Source: Oscillospiraceae bacterium (GTDB lineage Bacteria; Bacillota; Clostridia; Oscillospirales; CAG-272). Taken from it: a stretch of DNA of 64,000 nucleotides. The notes beneath the pieces were generated by a model. That model had not been told where the DNA came from, did not search any database, and worked only from the letters and a program-made list of their open reading frames with translations. Below, one piece after another: positions 43,750-54,723 of this stretch (position 1 is the stretch's first letter; the number at the start of each line of letters is the position of its first letter). The stretch lies in the NCBI GenBank assembly GCA_003343845.1, contig QAKK01000025.1:1-64000 (forward strand), written 5' to 3'. The translations under genes and the position numbers were made by a program.

Positions 43750-45003
43750 ATGGACAAAATCATCATCAACGGCGGAACCCCGCTTGTCGGCACGGTCGAG
43801 ATCAGCGGCGCAAAAAATGCGGCGCTGCCGGTTCTCGTCGGCACGGTGCTGACCGGCGACCGCTGCATCATTGAAAATGTACCCGAGATCCTCGACGTGG
43901 ATCTGACGCTTGAGATCCTCGAAAAGATGGGGGCAAAGGTCAAGCGCGACCACACCACGGTGGAGATCGACACCCGCTATGTCCAGCCGGGGCGCTCGCC
44001 CTACGAGCTGGTCAGCCGGATGCGCGGCTCGACCTATCTGATCGGTGCGGAGCTCGGCAGATTCAATTACGCGCGCGTCGGTTCGCCCGGCGGCTGCGAC
44101 TTCGGCGTCCGTCCGATCGACCAGCATGTCAAGAGCTTTGAGGCGCTCGGCGCGGAGGTTTCGGTGCTGGGCGGTTACGTCGAGGCAAAGGCGGACGCGC
44201 TGGTTGCCGCCGAGGTCTATTTTGACGTGGTCTCGGTCGGCGCGACGATCAACGCCATCCTGGCATCGGTCTTTGCCGCAGGCACGACCGTGCTGGAAAA
44301 CGCGGCGCGTGAGCCGCACATCGTTGATCTTGCCAACTTCCTCAACACCTGCGGTGCGTCCATCAGCGGCGCGGGCACGGACACCATCAAGATCAAGGGC
44401 GTGGAAAAGCTGCACGGCTCGACCTACGCCATCATTCCGGATATGATCGAGGCGGGCACCTTCATGTGCGCCGCGGCAGCAACCGGCGGCAACGTCAAGA
44501 TCAACAACGTCATTCCGAAGCATTTGGACTCCATCTCGGCAAAGCTCTCCGAGATGGGCGTTTACGTCGAAGAGCTGGACGACGCGGTGATCGTGCGCCG
44601 CGACGGTCCGATGAAGGGCATCAACGTCAAGACGCAGCCCTACCCCGGCTTCCCCACGGATATGCAGCCGCAGATGACGGCGCTGCTCTGCTTTGCAGAC
44701 GGCACGGGTCGCGTGACCGAGAGCGTGTGGGACAACCGATTCCGCTATGTGGAGGAGCTGCGCAAGACCGGCGCCGCCATCGACATTGCGGGCAAGACCG
44801 CAACCATCCGCGGCGGCGGCACGCTGGTCGGCGCGCCGATGCGCTCGGTCGATCTGCGCGCAGGCGCGGCAATGGTCATCATGGGGCTTGCGTCAAACGG
44901 CAGAACCGAGATCACCGACATCCACACGATCGAGCGCGGCTATGACAACATTGTCCGCAAGCTCCGCGACCTCGGCGCAGATATAAGAAAAGTCTCTTAC
45001 TGA
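43750..45003 (+). CDS. murA: UDP-N-acetylglucosamine 1-carboxyvinyltransferase MurA
   Basis: 417 residues. It transfers enolpyruvate from PEP to UDP-GlcNAc, the first committed step of peptidoglycan precursor synthesis. SGAKNAALP carries the Lys22-Asn23 pair; the loop GSPGGCDFGVRPIDQH has catalytic Cys116, so it should be fosfomycin-sensitive; FPTDMQPQM and the C-terminal RGYDNIVRKLRDLGADI match. The ATG at 43750 is used rather than an upstream in-frame ATG at 43633 lying within the promoter. Confidence 0.97.
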   Translation: MDKIIINGGTPLVGTVEISGAKNAALPVLVGTVLTGDRCIIENVPEILDVDLTLEILEKMGAKVKRDHTTVEIDTRYVQPGRSPYELVSRMRGSTYLIGAELGRFNYARVGSPGGCDFGVRPIDQHVKSFEALGAEVSVLGGYVEAKADALVAAEVYFDVVSVGATINAILASVFAAGTTVLENAAREPHIVDLANFLNTCGASISGAGTDTIKIKGVEKLHGSTYAIIPDMIEAGTFMCAAAATGGNVKINNVIPKHLDSISAKLSEMGVYVEELDDAVIVRRDGPMKGINVKTQPYPGFPTDMQPQMTALLCFADGTGRVTESVWDNRFRYVEELRKTGAAIDIAGKTATIRGGGTLVGAPMRSVDLRAGAAMVIMGLASNGRTEITDIHTIERGYDNIVRKLRDLGADIRKVSY

Positions 45004-45010
45004 ATCCGTC

Positions 45011-45047
45011 AAAAAAAAAACCGCCGCATGGCGGTTTTTCTTTTTTG
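45011..45047 (+). terminator. Terminator of murA
   Basis: A-run, stem aaaccgcc/ggcggttt with loop gcat, then T-rich tract. Ten nt after the stop codon. Confidence 0.9.
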
Positions 45048-45235
45048 CATCGGTCTGCTCCGGCAGGCGTAACCTCCTCCGCCCCGCAAAAATCCGGCGG
45101 AAATGGCGTAGACTGCCGTTTTTGCCCCCGGTTTGCCGCTTTCTTCCCGCTCTGCCGCTTTTTTAGGGGTAGCCGATTTCTGATTTTCCGCTATAATGGG
45201 TAATAGATTCATCTTTACATATAGGGGGCATGGCA

Positions 45236-45775
45236 ATGGAACTGATCCGCATCGGCGAAGGCAAACTCAAGGTGATGCTGACCGAGGAGGATATGGCACT
45301 CTATGCGCTGGACGACACGGCGTCGGACTGCTCCGGCGCCGAAACGCGCCGCGCCGTTTTCGCCATTCTGGACGCGGCAAAGGCGCAGATCGGCTTTGAT
45401 GCGGCGCGGGACAGGGTCTGCATCCAGATGTTCCGCGGGCGCGCGGGCGGCTGCGAGCTGTTTGTCAGCTGCACGGAAAAGGGGGGCGCGCCCTGCCGCC
45501 TGCTCTACGCCTTCCCGAGCGCGTCCCGGCTGGCGTCGGCTTGCCGCGTGCTCGCCGCGCAGGGCTTCGCGGGTGCATCCGCCGCCTACCTCGGCGACGA
45601 CGGCAGGCTGTTCCTCTCGCTGGAAACGCCGCGGGGGCATCTGCGCCCCGATCCGCTTGACGTGCTTGCCGAGTACGGTACGGCGATGCCGGGCGGCACC
45701 GCCTTTCTCGGCGAACACGCAGAGCTGATCACCGCCGATGCGGTGGCGACCCTTTCCCCGCTTTCGGTTACATAA
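45236..45775 (+). CDS. MecA-like adaptor protein
   Basis: 179 residues. MecA adaptors bring substrates to ClpC/ClpP. The start MELIRIGEGKLKVMLTEEDM and the C-terminal order (CRLLYAFPSASRLASACRVLA; LYLSLE-like RLFLSLETP; EYGTAMPG) fit the family; the acidic middle is short. The ATG at 45236 is preferred over that at 45230 because the ggggg ribosome site is 7 nt away. A tataat at 45192-45197 is a likely -10, but no good -35 was found. It could alternatively act in competence or development control. Confidence 0.75.
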   Translation: MELIRIGEGKLKVMLTEEDMALYALDDTASDCSGAETRRAVFAILDAAKAQIGFDAARDRVCIQMFRGRAGGCELFVSCTEKGGAPCRLLYAFPSASRLASACRVLAAQGFAGASAAYLGDDGRLFLSLETPRGHLRPDPLDVLAEYGTAMPGGTAFLGEHAELITADAVATLSPLSVT

Positions 45776-45802
45776 GCGCGTGTGAAATGTTTGTAAAACG
45801 GC

Positions 45803-45831
45803 TTGACGCGCGGCAGCACATGTGGTAGAAT
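45803..45831 (+). promoter_or_regulatory. Promoter of the antiporter gene
   Basis: TTGACG (45803-45808), 17-nt spacer, TAGAAT (45826-45831), 45 nt before the start codon. Confidence 0.8.
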
Positions 45832-45875
45832 AAGTGATGTTGCTTTGAATGATCATAAATAAAGAAGGAAATCGC

Positions 45876-47114
45876 ATGGAATACTACAATATGCTGCTGC
45901 CGCTTGCCATCATTCTGCTTGTGTCCAAGCTGCTGGCAAAGGCATGTACCAAGTTCAATCTGCCGACCGTGGTCGGTCTGCTTATAACGGGTCTTCTCAT
46001 GAGCCTGATCCGCTACATCCCCGGGCAGACCATCCTCGACGCGACCGCGCTGGACGGAATCGGCTTTCTCGCCAAGATCGGCGTCATCCTCATCATGTTT
46101 GAGACCGGACTTGAAACCGATGTCAAGCAGCTGCGCGACGTCGGCGTGGGCGCGGTGATCATCACCATGGCGGGCGTTGCCCTGCCGATGGGGCTCGGCT
46201 TTGTCGTGGCGGTGCTCTTCCACGGCGGCTTTGCCGATCTGACGCACGACGCGCTGGCCTCCTGCCTGTTCTACGGCACGATCCTCACGGCGACCTCGGT
46301 CAGCGTCACGGTCACAACCCTGCGCGAGATGGGGCGCATCTCCTCCAAGGTGGGCAGCACCATTGTGACCGCGGCGGTGCTGGACGACATCATCGGCGTG
46401 GTGGTGCTCTCCTTTGTCATCGCAATGCAGAACACGGCGGCGGTCGTCACCTCGCCGATGATGGTCGTCGGCAAGATCGTGCTCTTCTTCGTCTGCGCGA
46501 TCCCGCTCGGCATCCTGCTCAACAAACTGTTTGACGTGCTGGATCGCCGCTATCCGCACCACCGTATGATCCCGATCCTCAGCCTGGCGCTTTGCTTCTT
46601 CTTTGCCTACGCCTCGGAGAAATTCTTCGGCGTGGCGGACATCACGGGCGCGTTTGTCGCCGGTATCGTGCTGGCGCGCAACCCCGACCGCGGCTACATC
46701 GAGCGCAAGTCGGACGTCATGAGCTACATGATCTTCACGCCGGTCTTCTTCGCCAACATCGGACTGACCATCACCTTTGACGGTATCAGCGAGACGATGA
46801 TGCTGTTCGGCATCTGCTTCATCCTCGCGGGCATTGCGGGCAAGGTGATCGGCTGCGGCGGCATGGCGATGCTCTGCGGCTACAAGCCCATAGACGGGCT
46901 GCGCATCGGCATCGGCATGATGGCGCGCGCCGAGGTTGCGCTGGTCTGCGCACAGAAGGGCGTGGAAAGCGGCATTATCGACTCCACAATCATGCCGTTC
47001 ATCCTGATCCTGATCATCATCACCAGCTTTATCACGCCGATCACGCTCCGCCTCACCTACAAAAAAGAACCGCTGCCCGATGCCGCAGCGCCCGCCGCCG
47101 AAAAGCAGGCGTGA
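45876..47114 (+). CDS. Cation:proton antiporter (CPA2/KefB-like)
   Basis: 412 residues with about 12 membrane segments. Family features: VVGLLITGLLMSLI, GVILIMFETGLETDVKQLR, ATSVSVTVTTLREMGRISSKVG, AAVLDDIIGVVVLSFV (paired Asp residues expected in ion exchange), ADITGAFVAGIVLARNP, and MMARAEVALVCAQKG. It exchanges Na+ or K+ for protons. There is no TrkA-N/RCK domain. The ATG at 45876 follows AAGAAGGA. Confidence 0.9.
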   Translation: MEYYNMLLPLAIILLVSKLLAKACTKFNLPTVVGLLITGLLMSLIRYIPGQTILDATALDGIGFLAKIGVILIMFETGLETDVKQLRDVGVGAVIITMAGVALPMGLGFVVAVLFHGGFADLTHDALASCLFYGTILTATSVSVTVTTLREMGRISSKVGSTIVTAAVLDDIIGVVVLSFVIAMQNTAAVVTSPMMVVGKIVLFFVCAIPLGILLNKLFDVLDRRYPHHRMIPILSLALCFFFAYASEKFFGVADITGAFVAGIVLARNPDRGYIERKSDVMSYMIFTPVFFANIGLTITFDGISETMMLFGICFILAGIAGKVIGCGGMAMLCGYKPIDGLRIGIGMMARAEVALVCAQKGVESGIIDSTIMPFILILIIITSFITPITLRLTYKKEPLPDAAAPAAEKQA

Positions 47115-47129
47115 ATATACATAGGTATG

Positions 47130-47162
47130 CAAAAAGCCTTCCCGCATGGGAAGGCTTTTTTT
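47130..47162. terminator. Bidirectional terminator (repeat-like stem)
   Basis: caaaaagccttccc-gcat-gggaaggctttttt: a strong hairpin with A- and T-runs between converging genes. Its stem is identical to the core of the A-type repeat hairpin, so the repeat family and terminators share sequence. Confidence 0.92.
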
Positions 47163-47167
47163 GATTC

Positions 47168-47387
47168 GGCTTCCCTTGGGGGAAGCTGTCGCCGTAGGCG
47201 ACTGATGAGGGATTGTGCAAAGCAAAACATCGCACTGTGCTGTGCAGACTGTCTGCATGCCCGCATCCGGCAGGATGTTTTCCCATCGGGAAAACTCCGC
47301 GAGACGCTTTGCGACTCGTACACCTCTCCCCAGAGGGGGAGACACGGATGCGGCGGGAGACAGACGGCGCCCGTGCGTTTGTACGCA
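47168..47387. repeat. Full composite repeat cassette with D' core
   Basis: A hairpin 47168-47185, X gtcgcc/ggcgac 47188-47202, core D' from gatgagggattg (47204) through cgcactgtgctgtgc to gcatcc (~47267), C' gttttccc/gggaaaac 47277-47295, B gcgagacgctttgcgactcg, A ctctccccagagggggag 47324-47341, E module to 47387. It fills the gap to the SLH gene. Confidence 0.9.
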
Positions 47388-47399
47388 GATTCCGGCGGC

Positions 47400-48176
47400 T
47401 TATGCCTTTGGGGCGGACGTTGTCGTTGTCTGCGGCACGGCCGCCGTGGCGGCAGCCGCAGCTTCATCAGCCGCGCGCTCTGCCAGGATCTCGACAATAC
47501 GGTCTGCCAGCACGGCAAAGTCGTCGCAGTGCAGCAGCTCGCCGGGTGCGCCGGCGAGATCATCGGTCAGACCGATCTCCTCGGCGCGCGTGATGTACGC
47601 TGCCACCCAGTTGGTCGTATCGGGATCAAACTGCACGGTCTCGCCGATGCAGACCATTGCCACCTTGATGCCCTGCTCGTAGAGCACGACATCCTCCGGC
47701 CCGAAAAAGCCGTCGCCGACGCCGCCGATCAGCCCGTGCGCGGTGGCGCAGTTGATATACCCGCTTGCCCAGTAATTCTCGGGCACATCGACATAGTCGG
47801 TCTTGCCCTTCATGCCCTTCGCCTCATCCTCCAGCCCGAGGATGGCGCAGATCACCTGCGTGAAGCGGGAGCGCGTGATTGCAGCGTTCGGATTGAACGC
47901 ATCGCCCGCCGGGAAGATGCCGCGCTCTGCCATGCGCGCAGCCGCTGCCGCATAATACGGCTCCTCCGGTTCCGCGGAAGTGGCTTCTGTCGTTACTTCG
48001 GGCGTTTCGAGCGTTTCGGGCGGAATGTAGCCTGCCAGCGACTCGGAAACGATCTTGCCGTCGTTGTATTTACGCATGCTCTCCTCGATCTGGTAGAGCG
48101 GATCCGAATAGGCGATCGCGGCAACCGCCAGCACCGCCAGAAACAATGCGAAAATACCGAGCAATATGTTTTTCAT
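47400..48176 (-). CDS. SLH-domain membrane-anchored protein
   Basis: 258 residues. An N-terminal membrane/signal segment (ILLGIFALFLAVLAVAAIAY), a Thr/Glu-rich linker (EVTTEATSAEPEEP) and about three SLH-like repeats: MAERGIFPAGDAFNPNAAITR, YVDVPENYWASGYINCATAH and GGVGDGFFGPEDVV. These domains bind pyruvylated wall polymers. The tail is Ala/Thr-rich. No catalytic domain is seen. Its ribosome site is poor at normal spacing, so its start is less sure. Confidence 0.8.
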   Translation of the reverse strand: MKNILLGIFALFLAVLAVAAIAYSDPLYQIEESMRKYNDGKIVSESLAGYIPPETLETPEVTTEATSAEPEEPYYAAAAARMAERGIFPAGDAFNPNAAITRSRFTQVICAILGLEDEAKGMKGKTDYVDVPENYWASGYINCATAHGLIGGVGDGFFGPEDVVLYEQGIKVAMVCIGETVQFDPDTTNWVAAYITRAEEIGLTDDLAGAPGELLHCDDFAVLADRIVEILAERAADEAAAAATAAVPQTTTTSAPKA

Positions 48177-48226
48177 CCTTACTTTTGGCTTTCGCCCCGC
48201 GGCAAAAGCATCCTTTCTTTCCTGGT

Positions 48227-49033
48227 TCAGATGGCGATGACCGCCATCATTGTGCCGCGTTTGTCGCCCATGCGGCGATGTGAGTAAAACAGTTCCGCAT
48301 CGGCATAGGTGCAGGCATCCGAGAGGTCGATGTTCTCCGGGCGGAGCCCCGCGCGCAGAAGCAGCGTCTCATTGACCGCGCCGAGCCCGCAGAGGAATTT
48401 GCCGCTTTCTCCGGCGGGGCGGAGATGCCGCAGGGTGAGGTTTTCCTCCCCGACGACCTCCAGCACCGCGCGGGCGACCTCCTCGCCGACCTCGTAGTTC
48501 GCCATCGAAATGTGCGGTCCGATGGCGGCGTGGATGTCCTCGGCGGACGCGCCGAGGTAGCACATCTTGCGGACGGTTTTGCCGACGATGTCGCCCACCG
48601 TCCCGCGCCAGCCCGCATGAACGGCGGCGATGACCTTTGCACCCGGATCGGCAAGCAGGATCGGCACGCAGTCCGCCACGCGGACGCCGAGCGCCGTGCC
48701 CGCCGAGTCGGTGACGAGAGCATCGCATTCAAAGGTGGGCGGTGTGTAAATGCCGTGCCCGCCCATCGTGCGGTCCACCACGCGCACCTCGGTGGAATGG
48801 ATCTGCGGCATCACAACCAGCGTGTGCGCATCCACCGCAAGCGCCTCGCAGAAGCGCTCAATGTTCTTCTGCACGATGATATCCTTGTCCCCGCGGTAAA
48901 ACCCGGTATTGAGCGATGCGGTATGCGCCGGCTTTGACAGCCCGCCGAGGCGGGTGGAAAAGCCGTGGCGCACCGGGTAAAGCCCTTCGGAGTAAAAATA
49001 AGTCACGCCGTTATAATCCGTGCGTTTCTGCAT
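48227..49033 (-). CDS. pgeF: Peptidoglycan editing factor PgeF (YfiH family)
   Basis: 268 residues. YfiH/PgeF enzymes remove wrongly incorporated L-Ser from muropeptide precursors and were earlier called multicopper polyphenol oxidases. The key motifs are present: ADCVPILLAD, AVHAGWRGTVGDIV with the metal/catalytic His and Cys context, and IHAAIGPHI near NYEVGEEV. The ATG at 49033 follows AAAGGATGAC. Its place near alr fits peptidoglycan stem-peptide chemistry. Confidence 0.93.
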   Translation of the reverse strand: MQKRTDYNGVTYFYSEGLYPVRHGFSTRLGGLSKPAHTASLNTGFYRGDKDIIVQKNIERFCEALAVDAHTLVVMPQIHSTEVRVVDRTMGGHGIYTPPTFECDALVTDSAGTALGVRVADCVPILLADPGAKVIAAVHAGWRGTVGDIVGKTVRKMCYLGASAEDIHAAIGPHISMANYEVGEEVARAVLEVVGEENLTLRHLRPAGESGKFLCGLGAVNETLLLRAGLRPENIDLSDACTYADAELFYSHRRMGDKRGTMMAVIAI

Positions 49034-49091
49034 GGGGGTTGTGTCATCCTTTCGCGAAAATAAGATGGGAGAAAAGGCTTCTCTTGTGGGT

Positions 49092-49266
49092 GAGCTGTAC
49101 GGGAAGCATTGCGTCTCTTAGGATTCCCTTTGGGGAGAGCTGTACGAGACGCAAGGCATCTCGCGGAGTTTTCCCGATGGGAAAACATCCTGCGCCTGAT
49201 GAGGGATTGATGGAAGCAAAGCATCGCACTGTGCTGTGCCGGCTGCCTGCATGCCCTCATCCGCCG
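49092..49266. repeat. Composite repeat cassette with D' core
   Basis: B-like gaagcattgcgtct, A-like ttccctttggggag, B cgagacgcaaggcatctcg 49145-49163, C' gttttcccgatgggaaaac 49168-49186, then core D' (gatgagggattg 49198, cgcactgtgctgtgcc, ccctcatcc ~49263). Here the C-B arm lies to the left of the core, unlike 47168. It fills the pgeF-truB gap. Confidence 0.88.
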
Positions 49267-49282
49267 CAGACCGTCTTTCCGC

Positions 49283-50186
49283 TTACACCTTCAGCTGTTT
49301 GATCGGCTTGACGGCGGTTCCGGCTTCATAGTCGCGCACCTCGCCGAGGGCGAAAAAGCCGTCCGCGTCGCACAGGCGCAGGCGCGTGCCCACGGGGTAC
49401 GCCGCGCCGACCTTCTTCTGATAGATCTCACAGCCGTCGTGCGCGAGCTTGGCGAAAAAGGGTGCGAGCGTGAGCGCCGGGAGATCGGCAAACTCCGCCT
49501 CAACCGGGCGGAGCGCCGCCTGGCGCGCCTGCATGTCGAGCGCCTCGAGCATGTCGAGCGTGAAACTGTCGGCAATCGTAAAGCAGCCGGAAACCGTGCG
49601 GCGCAGCGCGGTCATGACCGCGCCGCAGCCGAGCGCACGCCCGATGTCCTCAATGACGGTGCGCACATAGGTGCCCTTGGACACCGCCAGGTGCAGCGCA
49701 TATTCGCCGTCCGCCGCGGGTTTCGCCTCGATCGCGTAGATCTCGATCTCGCGGGGCGCGACCTCAACGGTCTTGCCCGCACGGGCGTAGTCCACGAGCT
49801 TCTTGCCTGCCACCTTGACCGCACTGGTCATCGGCGGGGTCTGCATCTGCTTTCCCTGCATGGCGCGGGCGGCGGCAAGCACCGCATCGGCGGGCGGAAT
49901 CGGCGCGCCGGTCTCGGTCAGGCTGCCGGTGATATCCCCGGTGTCGCTGACAACGCCGAGACGGAACCTCGCCTCATAGCATTTATCGTGCGCCGAGAGG
50001 TACTCGGACGCCTTGACCGCCCTGCCCACCAGCACGGCGAGCACGCCGGTCGCCAGCGGGTCGAGCGTGCCGGTGTGCCCGACCTGCCGGGTATCGTACA
50101 GACGGCGGACGCGGTTGACCACATCGTGCGACGTCCAGCCCGCCGGTTTGTCGACGACGATAATGCCGCCGTCAAACGGTTCAATC

Positions 50187-50194
<8 letters not shown>
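49283..50194 (-). CDS. truB: tRNA pseudouridine(55) synthase TruB
   Basis: 303 residues. It makes pseudouridine 55 in the T-loop of tRNAs. The N-terminal VVDKPAGWTSHDVVNRVR and GHTGTLDPLATGVL (catalytic Asp45) are diagnostic; KCYEARFRLGVVSDTGD and GTYVRTVIEDIG follow. A C-terminal TruB_C/PUA-like domain covers the last ~70 residues. Its start overlaps the aspS stop by 8 nt, so translation is coupled. Confidence 0.97.
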
Positions 50195-51983
<1,789 letters not shown>

Positions 51984-52014
51984 GATTTTTCTCCTTATAT
52001 ATCCGTCTTGTATT

Positions 52015-53478
52015 TTATTTTTCCGGATCGGGCTCTGCCGCCGCGGCGGGGTTCAGCCGCCTTGCCACGATGGACAGCGCCTTTTCGCAAAGGGTTTTCC
52101 GTTTGTAAAATTCCATCTCCAGCCGGTAGGTGCCGTCCTCGGCAACGTCGGCGATCCAGCCCGGGATGTCCCCGTAGCCGAACAGGTCGGTGACCGAACC
52201 GTCCGCGCCGTCGTAGATCAGCGCAAGCACGCGGGCATCGTCTTCGTTACCGCCGACGACCGCGTCGCGAAGCAGCGGCTCGACATAACCGCGGGAGAGG
52301 AAGGACATGCGCTCAAACAGGTAGGACACCTTGTCCGCCTCCGGCACGCCGACGGGAACTGCCGCCATCGCGGTACCGTGCAGCTCGATATACGAGCGGT
52401 AATCGTCCTCTGCCGTGAGCTTGGGCAGCGGCAGGATGCCGATGTCCGCGGCGCTGCCGATGTCCGCAAGGTCGGAGAGCTTGGACAGGGTGAAGAGCGC
52501 ACTGTCGTTTTTATAGACGGCGATCCCGCCCGTGCTGGTTTCGCCGTACAGCCCGAGCACATAGGAAAGCGTGTCCGAAAACGTCTCGTAGGAGATCGTC
52601 TCGCCCGTCCCCGGCTCGATGAAGTTGCCGCCGATGCCGAAGAAGATGGCGAAGAGCTCGTCCGCATCGGCAACCAGCCCGCGCGGCGGAAGCGGCACGT
52701 CCACGCCGCTCTCGACGCCGTTTGCATCCAGCAGGCTCGCCGCAATATCCGCCGCAGCATCTGCCGTGCGGATCTCGGAAAGCAGGTATTCCAGCGTAAA
52801 GCTGCCGTCCAGCGCCACGGCGGCAAGGTCTGCGCCCTCATCCGGCGTGCCGTCCAGCGAAGTGAGCAGGCGGCGGTTGTAGACGACGGCGACCGTGCCG
52901 AGCCGCGCGTCCGCAGCAGAGGAAGAGAGCAGATAGCGCTTGCCGCCGACGCGGAGCGAATCCATAAGTCTGCCGCCGAACCAATTCTCATCGGTGCGCA
53001 GGTAGGGCGCGTCGGTCATGTCGCGGAGCGACGCGGTGGAGAGCAGCTTTGAGAGGCTGCCCGCCGCATCTGCGACGTAAAGGTTGCTGCGGTATGCCCC
53101 GGAGAGGATGTCCGCCTGCGCCGCCTGCACAAAGTCGGCAGCCACGGTGGTCTGCACCGCCGCGCCGGTCTCCTCCGTGAGGTGCGCATCCCGCGCGCGG
53201 ATGCGCGCATCGACCTCTGCCGCAGCGGTTTCGTCGGTATCAAAGAAGGACGCGCCGACCGCATCGGTGAGGATGTTCAGCGAAAAGCCGGTGACATCCG
53301 GGGTCTCCTTCGGGACAAGCGCAGTGCTTTTCAGCGCCGCGCGCGCCGCTGCGATCTCATCCAGCGTGGCGTTGTCCGAGCGGGAAACGGCGAGCAGCAT
53401 CGCCGCGCCGCCGAGAAGCCCGACGAGCACCGCCGCAATAAGCCAGATGTAATTTCTATGCTGCCTGATGCCGCTCAC
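52015..53478 (-). CDS. Membrane-anchored solute-binding-like protein, uncertain start
   Basis: About 484-487 residues. RQHRNY then a membrane segment (IWLIAAVLVGLLGGAAMLLAV) precede an extracytoplasmic domain with binding-protein features (FTLEYLLSEIRTADAAAD; DIGILPLPKLTAEDDYRSY), recalling family 1 binding proteins but anchored by a helix, not a lipid. No permease is nearby. A strong Shine-Dalgarno (AAGGAGGTGA on the minus strand, about 53484-53475) has no ATG, GTG or TTG at proper distance; the codon eight nt after GGAGG is ATC (53469-53467). I list the GTG inside the SD (53478) as the nearest conventional start. A TTG at 53508 within a repeat is unlikely. Confidence 0.7.
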   Translation of the reverse strand: MSGIRQHRNYIWLIAAVLVGLLGGAAMLLAVSRSDNATLDEIAAARAALKSTALVPKETPDVTGFSLNILTDAVGASFFDTDETAAAEVDARIRARDAHLTEETGAAVQTTVAADFVQAAQADILSGAYRSNLYVADAAGSLSKLLSTASLRDMTDAPYLRTDENWFGGRLMDSLRVGGKRYLLSSSAADARLGTVAVVYNRRLLTSLDGTPDEGADLAAVALDGSFTLEYLLSEIRTADAAADIAASLLDANGVESGVDVPLPPRGLVADADELFAIFFGIGGNFIEPGTGETISYETFSDTLSYVLGLYGETSTGGIAVYKNDSALFTLSKLSDLADIGSAADIGILPLPKLTAEDDYRSYIELHGTAMAAVPVGVPEADKVSYLFERMSFLSRGYVEPLLRDAVVGGNEDDARVLALIYDGADGSVTDLFGYGDIPGWIADVAEDGTYRLEMEFYKRKTLCEKALSIVARRLNPAAAAEPDPEK

Positions 53479-53498
53479 CTCCTTTATTATGGTATTGG

Positions 53499-53518
53499 GC
53501 TTCCCCAAGGGGAAGGCC
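53499..53518. repeat. A-type hairpin upstream of the binding-protein-like gene
   Basis: ggcttcccc-aa-ggggaaggcc, a near-perfect hairpin in the alr/52015-53478 gap, same core as the other A elements. Confidence 0.75.
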
Positions 53519-53550
53519 TGAAACAGGTTTGTGAAAAAGCCTTCCCTCGC

Positions 53551-54723
53551 CTATCCGTTCACGGCGACACGGGGAACGCGCTTGCTGACGAGACAGAGCG
53601 CCTCGTAATTGATGGTATCCGCCGCGCGGCAGAGACGCTCGATGTTCTCCCCGCTTGCGTCAAAGATGTAAACAAAGTCGCCAACAGCGGCGTCAAGCCC
53701 CGTGACATCCACCATGCACTGATCCATGCAGACCCTGCCGAGCAGCTTTGCCGCTCTGCCGCCGACCATGACCGTGCCGCCGTTTTTGTAGGCGCGGATA
53801 AAGCCGTCGGCATACCCGATGGGGATGGTGGCGACCCGCATCTCGCCCGATGCGCGGAACTCCGCGCCGTAACTGATGCAGTCCCCGGCGTGCACCGTGT
53901 GAATATGCGCGATGCGGCTCTTCAGCCGCATGACGGGGATGAGCGCGGGGTCGGCAGCCGCCGCCGAGGGCGACAGCCCGTAGAGCACGATGCCGAGCCG
54001 CACGAAATCCTGGTACATTGCGGGGAAACGCAGCGCCCCCGCGCTGTTGCAGATATGTTTCTTTGCGAAGTGCACACCCGCAGCCTCGCAGGCGTCCACC
54101 ACGCGGCGATAGCGCGCAAACTGCATGTCGGTCATGCCGACGTCCTCTTCATCCGCGCAGGCGAAGTGCGAGAACACGCCGTCGATGCGGATGCCGGGCA
54201 GCGCCGCAATGGCGCAGATCTCACGCACGGTCTCGCCCGCCGCCGCCTCGTGCGTATCGAAGCCGAGCCGGTTCATACCGCTGTCCAGCTTGATGTGGCA
54301 GCGAACGACGTCGGTCCTGCCGAGCACGCCCGCATTTTGCAGCGCGACCATCCGCTCGGACAGGGCGCGCGCGTACTCCGCCGAGTAGACCGCCTGCGTG
54401 ATATGCTCGCGGGCGAGCGCCTTGACGTTGTCGCTCTCGGGCGGCGTGTAGCCGAGGATCAGGATCGTCTCGGCGACGTGATCCTCCGCATCGAGAATTT
54501 CGTAGATCTGCTCCGCCTCCTCGATGCTGGACACGGCAAAATGCCGTGCGCCCGCCTCATAGAGCGCGGGGACGCAGAGTGCGACCGAATGCCCGTAGGC
54601 ATCCGCCTTGACCACGCACATCGGCGCGGTTGCGGGCGATACCGCCGTAACGCGGTCCCGCAGGTGTATGAAATTATGCTTCAGCGCGGAGAGGTCGATC
54701 TCCGCGATATTTTTTTCATTCAT
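53551..54723 (-). CDS. alr: Alanine racemase
   Basis: 390 residues; PLP enzyme making D-alanine for peptidoglycan. PLP lysine Lys39 in VVKADAYGHS, SGMNRLGF, and the second catalytic Tyr in CISYGAEF (about residue 267). AEIDLSALKHNF at the start is typical. The ATG at 54723 follows GGAAGGAAA; an upstream in-frame codon at 54765 lies within the preceding gene. The start overlaps the lipoprotein stop by 8 nt. Confidence 0.97.
   Translation of the reverse strand: MNEKNIAEIDLSALKHNFIHLRDRVTAVSPATAPMCVVKADAYGHSVALCVPALYEAGARHFAVSSIEEAEQIYEILDAEDHVAETILILGYTPPESDNVKALAREHITQAVYSAEYARALSERMVALQNAGVLGRTDVVRCHIKLDSGMNRLGFDTHEAAAGETVREICAIAALPGIRIDGVFSHFACADEEDVGMTDMQFARYRRVVDACEAAGVHFAKKHICNSAGALRFPAMYQDFVRLGIVLYGLSPSAAAADPALIPVMRLKSRIAHIHTVHAGDCISYGAEFRASGEMRVATIPIGYADGFIRAYKNGGTVMVGGRAAKLLGRVCMDQCMVDVTGLDAAVGDFVYIFDASGENIERLCRAADTINYEALCLVSKRVPRVAVNG

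Noticed and set aside
45169..45197. Complete promoter for the MecA-like gene
   Set aside because: The TATAAT at 45192-45197 is good, but no -35 hexamer lies at 16-18 nt, so only the -10 is mentioned in the gene entry.
47204..47267. Fragment of a degraded transposase
   Set aside because: The D' core has no reading frame conserved among its copies; differences include indels and stops, so it looks non-coding.
51984..52014. T-box or other leader for aspS
   Set aside because: Only about 30 nt separate it from the previous gene; it carries a ribosome site but no leader structure.
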